Positions 26,701 through 38,700 of a stretch of 64,000 bases of DNA are shown in pieces. Each line of letters begins with the position of its first letter. The first letter of the stretch is position 1. The notes under the pieces are model-generated. The model was not told the DNA's origin, did not search any database, and was given only the letters and a program-made list of their open reading frames with translations. This DNA is from Durusdinium trenchii (Eukaryota; Sar; Dinophyceae; Suessiales; Symbiodiniaceae): positions 997,762 through 1,061,761 of the forward strand of contig CAXAMN010021718.1 of NCBI GenBank assembly GCA_963970005.1. The letters are read 5' to 3'. Both the position numbers and the translations under genes were made by a program.

Positions 26701-29700
26701 CTCGATGGTGACTTGGATGGCATGGCCCGCGAAAGGACCCAACGAAGATCCGACCAAACAGGTGGTGGTTTTCACAACTCCACATGTCGGTGACTCGGAG
26801 TGTAAGCCTAGATGTTTTTTTTCGCCACATTCTAGGCGTCACAGCCTGTTTTTGCATGGTACAACTGGGTGAGACATGGTGAGACGATGCTTTTTTCATC
26901 TTTTTTCTTCTCTGTCTGGGCGGCCGCTTGTCACGGAAAGCTTGATCACCTGCAAAGGCCCCTTTTTTTGGGAGATTCGTGAAGCCCCCACACAAGCTCC
27001 AACAGTGGGACAGTTCGGTCGAAAGCTTTTCTTTTCTGATGCATTAAGCAAGGGCCCAACACCATGAGGCCTTTTCCAAGCCTAAACTGAGTCTGCACCC
27101 CGGTGAACCTTCTGACTCGGGGGTCAGTGCAGGTACTTAGCCTTCAAAACCCGTCCGCTGGATGTGGCCTTCCTGCGCGGCACCACCGCAGATGCTGATG
27201 GGACACTGGGATCTGCGGTCATCAAGCGAAATGGGAAGTCCAGAGACGGAGAGCAGATAAAACGGAAGTGGCTGAAAGATGTTATAGCCCTCCTTCTCAG
27301 AGATCCACTGCCACCTTCTCAGGTTCGGTACGACTCTCCAGTCGGTATACATGGAGTTTTTTTGCTCACTGCACCGCCCAGTGGATCCGGGTAGAAGCAT
27401 ACCTTGACCCTCCACGCTGGGCGTACTTGGTACTGTTGAGTCGTAGCTTTCACCCTGTTGGAAGATGACAGAACCGTGCTCCGTTCTGTCTGGCATAGCA
27501 TGGAAGACGAAGTCAGAACCTGACAGAACCAGTTCGTCTCCAGTTCACTGGCAGATTCAGGCCAGCGGAGATTCTTCCTTAAGGGGCCTATGGGTGAACT
27601 TCTTCTGGTGACTCTATTCTTTTTCTTGGTTCCTTAACTTTAAGAAGGCCAAGAAGTATGCCTCACTTGCTGCTAAAGTATGTGGTTCCAAGAAGTAGGC
27701 CTAGGTTAACTTTTAAGTATGTTCCAAGCTAGGCCTCACTTTGCCAAAGCGACATTGACCCCCCCAAAAGAGGAACCTGTTCTGGCCATCGCATGAATTT
27801 GGACCTCCCAACATCGATGATGTTCCACCACATCGACCAGCCATGTTATCCTGGTTTTGCTTTTACTCTTCAGGCGATTGTTTATGTTCCCGAACTGTTA
27901 TTCTGTTTTCTTCATCCCCTAGCCCCTGGGGAATATACGGTATTTTCTTATTCTTTACCGGTTCCTGGACAGTAAATCCAAGAACATGCTATCACTACTC
28001 GTGACATGTTTGGCTTTTGAGGAACATCACTATGGAGACACGGCAGTGGAAGGGGATAGTCGCGACGGCAACTGCTCGCCATGGGTGGCCTCCACCATGA
28101 TGGGATGGCCGGTGCACATGTTTTGCTTGGAGTGTACACCCGAATCAGTTTATAATGTTCTTCTCTTTTGCAGGATGTCAACACATCACAATTTTTTCTC
28201 ACATTGTGTCCCCCAGGTGGTGGGACAACTTCATGTGGCTATTTGTGTCATGGACCTATCCCGTTGGATCACAGTCTTCCTCCACTTCAGTGGGTCAAGA
28301 TGGGTCAAGCACCAAAACAGGAACATAAAAAAGGATCTAAAAGAAGCAACGCACAAACCACTTGGTATTTCTTTTGTATTTTTCAGATCTTCTTCATGTA
28401 TGTTTGAGACATGGAACCTTGCATATTAGGTGAGTTTTTTGAAAGCTTGCCCGCGTGTGGACTTCTTCTGTGAGTGTCACCTTGCGCATAGAAAACACAC
28501 ACGTGGTTGCTCAGGGTCCCTTGTGACTGCCAAACAATAGGTCAAGAGGTTTAGTGAAACCCTGCTAGCCATCAAATCACCAGCTCACTAAACCTACCAA
28601 GACCTGCTGAGGCACATCTGTCTTTTCTTTTCAAGAAAGGGTTCTTGCAGCACCTCACCAGAAAGGCACCATTGAAACGTTTGGGGAAGGACCCTTGGTA
28701 GTGTCCCCACCAGTTGGAAGATTGACATGAGGAAAGAATCTGCATGGACATTGTTCAGTTTGGAAGCACTCCCAAAACACATTTCTTGGATGAAATTAGA
28801 TTCTAAAGTTTTTTTTTGGCCAGTGGAGTGCTCTTGTGGGAATCATGGTAAAGATTTGTTACTATGTTTCACATGCCAACACCCTTTGACCCCGCGGTTC
28901 GGCGTTTCGTCTCCCTCCCCCTCCTTTCCTTCATCTTTCTCAGGAGAGGGAAGGCTTATTTCTGGAGAATCTGGCTATGGCCATGGCCGCGCACAACTCG
29001 GGCGGCCGGGTGATGGTGCAGGTGGAACACTTAGCCCAGCGCCATTCGCTGCCTCCGAGGCGCGCCCCCCCCGAGACGAGACGAGACGACTCCGACGGTT
29101 CGCCTTTCGGCGTGGTGGGGGGGTGGTGAGCGTTGGGAGCGTTGGCGCGGTTTGGTGCGTTGCTTTGGCGCGTTGGTTTGGGTGCGGTTTTTGGAGGCTC
29201 CAAGCGTTTTCAGAGGCGAGGGTGCCCCAAGGCGAAACGGTAGCAGGTAGCAGTGGCAGCGAAGGACAAGGTTTCTGAAGGCTTCAAGGGTCTGTGTTTG
29301 GAAGGGATGTTCTACAGGAATGGTCAGTGTTATGGTCTGCTGGTCCTACTTCAGGTTGAATGATTTGATGAACGGTGGGTTCGGGGCAAGTTCTGCTGGC
29401 AGGCAAGTGAAGATTCCTGGGATCCTGGTGGACTGTGTGGTGCTGTCTAGGCCCGTCTCTTGGCGAAGCGGGTTTGGAGGAGAGAGCGACCCTACAGGGA
29501 CCTGATGCGAAGGTGAAGAGATCCACATGGAACCAGATGCGGACCAGACTGGAAGACCCTTTTCCTCTACAACTCCGGGCGCCGTGGTTTTCAGGTTCGG
29601 TAGGTCTGAGAGCCCTGGAGGGCTTGGCTACGGCGGATGCGGATGCTAGCGGGAACCGGCGCGCGTGAAGCGCCAGTTGGGGGTCATGGCATCTGGAAAA

Positions 29701-32700
29701 CCGAGCCTTTTTCGATTGAAAAGGAACAGAATAGACCGAATAGAATGACAGGGTCAACCTACCAGTGTGTTCCTTCAGCATTCTGTTTCTTCAACCCACA
29801 GGCATTTCTGTAGTGGTGGTTCAGATATGTTCAGATGGGTGAGCCAAAGCAGTTTCACTGGATTTCACTTGGCTTGCCAAACAGCAACACAGCAGGGGTT
29901 GGTACTCTTCCGTACTGTTCCTGATTTTCGGTGGGTCAGGCTGAATCCACTGGTTCTGAGCTCAGCCAAGTTCTACGTGCATCTCCGATCAAAGCCGATC
30001 CTGAGAACTCCTTTGGGCGCCGTTTTCAGGAAAAGGCCATCTTCTGGTTGAGCACAGGGGCCATTTCAGGTGCTACACATGGGGGAGACCATCTCGGATC
30101 TTCCACTTTCGGCACGACACCGACATGTGCATCATTCCACCGGTCCGCGCCCGGCTCGCAGTCTGCGCCGGTCCCGGCCGGCTCGCGCGGAAGTCGTCCG
30201 ACTTTTGGCGGTGCGAGCTTCTTGGGGCAGATCGGCTGACCAGGAACACCACTGGCAGACCTTCTCGGTGCCCTATAGCCCCGCCTTTAGCCACGAGATA
30301 CGCCTCGCCAGCGAAGCGCTCGTGCCCGGGACTGGGTAAGGTGGACGGGTGAGGGGGAGCGACATGGGAACGGCCCTACGAAATGAAGCCTGGCATGGAT
30401 TAGCCAGGAACATGGTTCAACCTGCAATATCCTTAGCTTGGAGTGGGAATCCGCACTCAACCTGATATCGGCTTGTAACATTGTATCACAAGATCTGTCC
30501 ACTGCCACTAGGTTGATCATCAACCTATAACTTCTTTCCACCGAAAGAATCCTTTTGGTGAATACTGATGGTTCATGGTCCCACTTGGCCCAGTACTTGG
30601 CCTTATAGGTTCTTTCGCCTGCCGAAGACCATTCGTCTAGGCAAGTGTGCAACAGTCGCAGCGCCGTGTCAAGGCAAGCGCACGGGGCCATCCTTGGGCA
30701 CCCATTAGAATCAGAACAAATCATTTCATATCACAGCTCATATACCAGGCAGCCGGCTCAGCGCGGTTGGAGCCCCAAAACAGTACAGCAGGCTTGAAAG
30801 AATCTATTCAAATAAAGAATGGGAAGCTTCATTCCAAGAGACCTCCATCTGTGTTGTGCCTGATTTGCACCCCAGGCCCTCATCCCATCAACCTCATGTA
30901 CCGATCCTCTCAGACCCCCCCAAAAACCTCCCCTAGCCTCCTCGCGGATCCGATCCTTTTGGACTCAGACTCTCCAAAACAAACACATGCCTATACCATC
31001 CTATACCTAACCTGGTCGCGACCGGGCCAACCACCCCAAATTATTGATCCAACTTCCCAAAACAGAGGTCACACATGGTCAGACTGTTTGGGTTCCAGGT
31101 ACATTGACCTCCCCAAACCACGTCCGTTTCGACCTTCGACCTTCCAACCTCGACCGACCTCAGGATCCGATTGGCCTGGACGAGCGGAAGGTCATCGCAC
31201 GCCGGGCCATCTTGGAGCTTCGGCCCAAGGCCCTCGTCAACGTGGGCGCCGGGATGCCCGACCGGGTGGCCATTTGGGCGGCATTGGGGATGGGGGGATG
31301 GCTTGAGTTGGGCGAGTGGGCGAGTGGATGTTGATTTGAACTGATGCTTTCAAACCGGATCCAGACTCTGGATCTGAAGACTTCTTTGATGAGTATTGAT
31401 GAGTGTATACTGTATACTAGTATATGGATGAGTTCTGGTGACGTCACTTCACCTAACTCGCTGGCCAAGAGTTGCTTCTGCTGTGTTCAAAGAAAGTCTT
31501 GCGGAACTGCACCGATCCTTTGTCTCGACCGGTCCGGCCAATCCTCATTTGGTCAAGCGAACTAGTTCAGTTGATGACCTAATCCGACAAAAAAAATAGA
31601 AGACCTCTCAAAGGCTCAGAGTTCGGAGCCTCAGTTCGAAAACACCGGGTGAACTGGACCGAGGGTCGCAGTTGGTAGCAGTTGCTTCAGGGCCGAGTTC
31701 GGGTCGCGTTTGGGTCCAAGACTCGCACGGGAGAGCAGCAGCGGGTCGAGTCCTCGGCCACCGAACAGCTGTCTGGTTCTGCAGTTCGGGTTCTGACGGA
31801 TACGCGTGGCCGAGTGGTTGGTGCATGTTCCTTTCCTTTTTGTTGGGAGAGCGAGCGAGCTTGCAGCAACATGCTGCTGGTTATACTATTTTTTTGTTGG
31901 ACTAGAATTTCAGCTGGATGATAGATCCAAAGGTAGGATGAGACTTTCAATATAGCTAAGAGGATCTTCCAGCTTGTACCCCGCATGTTCCGCCGAAAGA
32001 AACGGACTAAGTCACCCATACCAAGAACCTTTTGTGTACCAAGACCCATGGCCATGTTGGATCCTGATAAGTAATAGAAAGGGTTCTCAACCAGAACACC
32101 CTAAGGGGTGTCTATTGATAGCCCCTTAGAGGTTAAGGGGTGTCCATTAACCACCCCTTGTGGGTCCTAGAATCATGCTAAATGTTTTTCTGATTAAGTA
32201 ATAGGGTTGTAATTGGATGAGCTCCAGGATCCAACCTGAAAAGAGCGACCTTCAATCGACACTCCGTGTTCGCTCTCAGGCACGGGTCGCGCATGAGGAA
32301 GGCGTGCTGGAGCAGGTGACCATCACTTTAGAGCCAGGTGAGGCTTCAACGACGCGCCGTTGCTGGTAGGTTGGAGGCCATCGCTACTAGGGACAAGGGC
32401 CTTATTACTAGCAAGAAGCTACGCACGGCGGAGGCCTTCGCTTCTAGTCTGGAGGCGAATCGCTTGTAGCTCGGAGGCTCGCCTGAGCGGTTCGCTACTA
32501 AGCGTTCCTGAGCGCTCCCCTCCCTCTGAACAATTCCGGGCTTAACCTCCAAGCGGTCGAGTCCGGTCTGGTACCCAGTTTGCCCGGTTCGGGTCAGCGA
32601 AAACGAGCCAGTCGTGTTCTAGAGGATCCGCATGGATTGACAAAGGTTACCTTAGGGTAGCTCAAGAGTATAACATATCTCAAGGAATATACAGTCAGGG

Positions 32701-35700
32701 ACAAACAGTTAGAAAATAAACGCAAACAATTTATTTAGATATTTCTAGCTGCATTTAAATACTTATAGCATATTTTAACTGTTTGTCCCTGATAGTACTA
32801 CAATAGGCTATAATATATTCATGGGATCAATATTAGGTCATACTGAGTCATACTCCTCGAATCTCCTTGAGCTTTTCCTCTACCAACATCGATCACAAAA
32901 CAACCAGCACAAAGCAACGATGTATTTACTGCACAGTAGTTCTAAGGGGGGATATCAGGTTATAAAGTAAAAAGTGACATTTGATGGCTGCACCATCCTG
33001 TCTGGGTGTCCTGGCGTGTGGAGATCCCGGTAACGTCACGGAGGGTAGTCCAGCTAGGTGACCCAGTGGCCGGATGCTCCTGCTATTGAAGATGATCTTA
33101 AAAGAAGTATAGTATATAGGTATATTGAAGACCTATACCTATCAGACTATATAGGTATATGACAAGATGCTATACCTAGGCCTATATAGTCTGATGTAGT
33201 TTATTCCGTCCTTGATCAAATGGCCGGGGAAATGCTTCTACCTGGAGTCACATGGGGTGGTGCCATGGGGCCCGGACGTTCGGAACACCCCGGGCCCCGC
33301 ACCCTGTCCTCCATGATCTCCATGGAACTTCTTGTATAAAATGGTGGATTGAGAGTAATTGAGAGTAGATGGCACAATCTCCAAGTGTGGGTGCTTCAAA
33401 CGGACCCCCTATTCTTTTTTCAGGACATTCTTGGGGTGCCAGTGCCATCTACTCTGAGGTTTCACGGTTTCACTTGCGTAGATCCGTCCCAGAAATCCTG
33501 TAGAGCCGTCGGGATCCACAAGAACATCACGAGTTTAGAGATAAAGGCCTGCATGATCATCCACCTGTCACTGGTAATTGGTTACCCAACCAACAACCAT
33601 TTGGGGGCTTGAAATATCTCGAACATCGTTCTCCCTTTCAAGCTGCGGTCCACATGGAAAAGCCATGAAAAGCCAACAAAAAAATTAGCAAGGGTCTTCG
33701 AAGCGGGAGTTTCTGAATTCCTCTTCGTTTTGGTTGTTGGGCACCAAGGGAGATGTTCAAGAAGCCGATCTGAAAGACGAGAGAAGATGACATCATGTCA
33801 TGATCATGAGAAGATGACATTCATTGACATTCGGAGGCAGTCCATGCTCGGAACCGCCAGTCGCTCTTGCGTAGTTTCAAGGCCTCAGGCCTCTTTTGGA
33901 GGTTTGACTAGTCCGACAGATCTGTCAGGGTGGCGTCGAGGCGGCGTTGGCCACCCCCGCCTGTCGCTCACTGTTTGGGCCCAGTCCCTGTCTTGTCACC
34001 GGGATGTCACGGAGTACAGCGGTGAGAAGAATCCCAGCATGGATGTGGGAGTAAGTCAGTCACGGGCACCGCAAACGGGCGGTTGACCGTCTTGGCTGAG
34101 CAGATTCCCTCTAATAAGGGATGTGAACCGAGCTCCCATGGGTTGGGTGGAACATTCGGTGCCATGACAAAAAACCAGCCTCATGGTGGTGTTTTGGGGT
34201 TCGTGCCTTGACTTCTCTTCTTCACGCAGGGGTGGTCGGCGGCATTCCTGCAAGCTCGCCCAACTTCGGCGCCGCGGTCAACGTGGACGCGCTCATCGAC
34301 CAGCCATCGATGTTCGACTTCTACGACGCCCAGCCATCGCACCGGGGTCCGACGGGGCGGCGCGCATTTTGACCGGGGCGGTGGGTGGCGGGTGGATGTC
34401 AGTGGGTGGAACTGTGGGTGGATCAGAGAGGTCTTTTTGAAAGGATTGGACCATCACGATCTGATCGAAACAGGTCGCCGCTTTAGTGTCATTTGAAGAT
34501 CAGAAGGCCCAAACTCTCGCCTCCGCAGGCTCCGAATCTGGAGGAAACATCGGAAACCGACCTAGGCAGCCTAGGCACCGATCGTGGCCTCCACCACATC
34601 CGTCAACGAGTTGCAACCCCTCCGTGGTTCAACCAGCACCCCCCGGTAGAATCCAACGGCTTCCCGCCCGTCGATTCTGCGCCGCGGAACCCCAACACCC
34701 ACGGCTTCGTCGTCGGCTTCGTCGCTTGGGGTAGACGTCGGCCACCACGCGGTCCTGTACTTTCTGGCGTGTTGAGCACTGGACTCTTTCCGCGGTGGAG
34801 AATGCCTTCAGCACATGGGTGACTCAGTTTGTTAATACAGAAGTCTTCTATGAAGCTCCAAGACCATGATGTGTTCAATCAAGGAACCTGTCACCTACCT
34901 ACAGTTCATTGTAACCTGAACAAATAGCCCTGGCTAAGCTCCAAACCGTCCCAAGAGTGTTCCTTTCCCCCGAGGATGGCGGTGGCTTGGACATGGCGTT
35001 TCTGGGCATGGCACAGGTCGACGCGGCTGGGAACGTGAACTCTTCACGCTTTGGCACCAAGCTGTCGGGCGCGGGAGGCTTCATCAATATCAGCCGCTCG
35101 TATTGCGAGCCAATGGGATGCTTTTTTCATGCTCCTCGTGAGTAGGGAGAGGTGGTCTTGTTCTTGTTGTTGTTGCTGTTGTTGTTGTTGTTGGGGGTGA
35201 GCGGGTGGAGAATCGGGGGGGTTGGAATTTGGGGTTGGTGTCTTTTGGGGGGGCTGAAATGGGCTGAAAAAAAGTGCGTGTGTGTGTATATATATATATA
35301 TAGAATGATTGCTTCATGCTTTAAGCAGAGCGGACTACATTGAGCTCATTTCTGTCCCGTCAAGACAGTGATACTCGATTTCTTGCGATGTCCAAATGAG
35401 CCATTCCAGGGACGTGTGTAGGGGCAGCCGGCTGCTTGATGGAGCAGCCGATCGTGTGCTATTGCTTCAGAAGGTGGCTGAACACATCTGGGCACGACCC
35501 TTTAGGGTGGAATACATGCCCTAGGGCTCCAAGTACATCTTCAGAAGGTGGGACTGGGCTTCAGGGGTCCAACCACCTGAGGAAGTACGACTAGAGCCCC
35601 AGGGATGAGTGTCAGTGTGAGAGACAAACATCTAAGACACAGAAAAACGGTTGGGGGGCCAAGCCTTTTTTGTGAAAGAAAGGGCAGCAGAAAAGCTGGA

Positions 35701-38700
35701 AGCAGCTAGCTGCAGCTAGCTCTTCGTGTTTCGTCTTTTGGACATTGTTGCAACCATTGGTAGGTGGTTTCCACCAGGTTAACGCTCTCTGTCATAGTCA
35801 TGGTTGGTTACCATCTATACTTCTTGTTTTGCTGAGGCCAGAATTGCAAAAAGGTCGTCTTCGTGGGCACCTTTACCTGTGATGGATTGGAAGTGTCAGT
35901 TCAAAATCAACTCACAATCCTCAAGGAGGGCACGTGCCGCAAGTTTGTGCAGCAGGTGGAGCACGTCACCTTTTCCGGTGACTATGCCACTTGCCGCACT
36001 TGCGAGATTGGAAGCCAGCAAGCTGCCCTTCTTTCTGCAAAAATATATTCCAAACACTGTGATGAATCCTATAGTTGTTCTATGTTTTTCCGTTTTTATT
36101 AAATGTTCATAGGCTCACAGGTTGTCATATATAGTGAAGACAGGGTACCGCCCCCCAATGTCACACACAGACTCTCAGCGATCCTTAGCTCAAAACCTGC
36201 GATAGACGATAGACATGAGCGAATTCATCCCCTTTTGGTACAGAGAAAAGTCGTCTTCCTTTGACCACGCCATGCGCGTCACCAGAGGGTGTGATGTGTT
36301 CGACACATCTCTGCCGGATGAATCAACCGTCGTTGCGGTGCATCCATCCCTGACCGGACTGGAAGAGACGTTGGACGAATGAGTCCATGGTCATGGGGCA
36401 GTTTATTTTTATCACAGTAAGTATTCCAGCACCTTCAAAGGGGTCACCAATGGAAGCCCCTACACTACCTAGGGATCTCCATTGGACACCCCTTTGAAGC
36501 TCCAGGTTCCCTAGCAAAAACCTGGTTTTTGTATGTGAAAACCTTTGTGTTTCATGGTTTTGAGGGCCCTGGTCTTCCAATCCGACGGTCGACCGAGACC
36601 ATTCGCGGATGCTTGGAGGCTCGAGAAAGGAAGCAAGAGGTGCTCTACGTCACGGAGCGATGCGTCTTTCAACTGACCTCCAACGGCTTAGAGCTCACGG
36701 AGGTTGCCCCTGGCATCGACTTGGAGAAGGAGGTCTTGGCACATATGGACTCTTGGATGTGACTTTCCGACTGGGGTGTCAAACTTGAGAGTCCAAAGTT
36801 TGGTGTCTACCGGTTGTGTGTTACCAATTGACTGTAACAGTTATTTGTTTAGGGTCTACTACATAACCGAAGGTTAGTATTGGTCATACCCAAGGTAGAC
36901 CAGACACCTTCCCTCTCTTAACCTGAATCTCACGAAAAGGACGAGACAGGTGATGATCTCTTGTGTCATTCAGAATGAGAAGGATGAGACAGGTCAACAT
37001 ACCTGGTGGTGTGGCATGCAAGGTCCATACACTCACCACTCCTAAATTCAAGCAGCATGTCTCCCATGAACAATTCCCATCAAATCCCATCAAGCGAACA
37101 ACCTGGTCCACGATGTAGCGAACGACCTTCCAAGTCCACCTGAGCCGGACAACACATTGACCAGCCATTTTCATCCATCCAACGCACCAGGGTAGTGGTT
37201 ACCCGAAGCGTTCCGACTTCCGCTCCGGTTGCCGGAAGTCCTAGGACTTCCATCCACGGATCCGGTCGCCCGGTCCGCGGTGGATGGAGCAGCGCATCTT
37301 CAGGGATGCCTTGATGCTTGGCAGGTAGTGAGTCTCTTTGTTCAAACAAACGTACTGTGAACAGATGGACTGTGATGGTTTAAAATGAAGAATGCCACGG
37401 TGAGAGTGGCGATAGTGGCAGGTTACTTTGTTTCCATGACAGTATTCTATCCAGAAAAAGGATATGCATCTGAGAGTCAGGTGCCGAAACATGCCAGAGG
37501 CGGTTGACAAGAGATGAGAAAGGATGCTTTTCTTCTGCTGTGGGGAGAGGGTCTGTCAGTTTGCGAGTCATCTTGGGATCGTTTGTTTGATGACTCGAGC
37601 CTCGCCCAGGATGGGCTTAGGCCAGATTGATGCTCGCCTTTGAAGGTGACGCGTTTGTTTTATGGACGAGTTGCACAGAAGCGGCACTTGTCGACAGAAG
37701 CGGCACTTGTCGCCGGGTTTAGAGCCATGGACGCTTGGAGGCATTTGGCCGGGGCGGGCTCGAGCTATGTAATTGGGTGACTGGGAATATGAGACATTGG
37801 GAGCTGGTGGTGGCTCGATATTATGTGAGGAATCCGCAGACACTATAACATGCTTTCAACTTGACGGTCATTGTTTTCATGAAAACGAGGTTTGATTTTC
37901 GTTTTGATTTACTCTTATACTCTTATAGCTTGAATTTCTATAGGTTCCCATGCAATGATGGCAACTAACTATCACATATGATCATATCATATGTGTTCAA
38001 TCAGTGTTTTGTTACGTGGACACTCGGATCAGTTTCACTCGGGTCTGACCAGCCCTTTATGAGATAGTAGCTCATGACTCGAAGCAGAAGCTGTTCGGGT
38101 TCAACAAAAAAGTGATGGGAATGCGGAGAAGACCGAGAAACGAGGACATTCACCTTCACATCAACAGCTAGACTTTGACATTCCATGAGACGAGCAACGT
38201 GAGACCATTTGGGAAATGGGCACCTGCCTTGAGATCTTCAAAGGTCATATGGCAGGGTCATTTCGGTGTCTTCTGAAATGGGACGATGTGACAAGTGGTG
38301 ATTTGTGGCCGGGACATGGGACGCGACTCGCGTCCCTTCACATCAACCATATGACTCACTTCTTCAGGCCAGAGGTGCTCTCTCTTGTTTTCGGCAGACG
38401 AGGAGGTCCCAGGGAGTGCCAGTGCCAGGAGTGCCTGGTATCAAAAGAAGCTGTATTAACATCAATCAAAATCAATCAACATCCACTATAATCATCTATA
38501 ATAATAATAATCTATAATCCACTTCTCACCTCCCGATGCAGGTGATCATCTCTGAGAAAAGTGGACACTGGATTGATATTCAGAATACCTTCCTTTGGTG
38601 CGACCGATTTGGAAAAAAAACAAGAGGGTACGACATGTGGGGAACTCAACCACTATTCTTGGTGATCTCGAATGGAATGCTGGGGAAGCGAATTTCATCG

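Noticed and set aside
28167-28216. Small exon ([14 protein letters not shown]) with good GCAG-G and CAG-GTGG borders in a CoA-transferase intron
   Set aside because: Exons 7 and 8 of the gene already join without a gap, so this piece has no place in the protein. It is most likely a cryptic exon.
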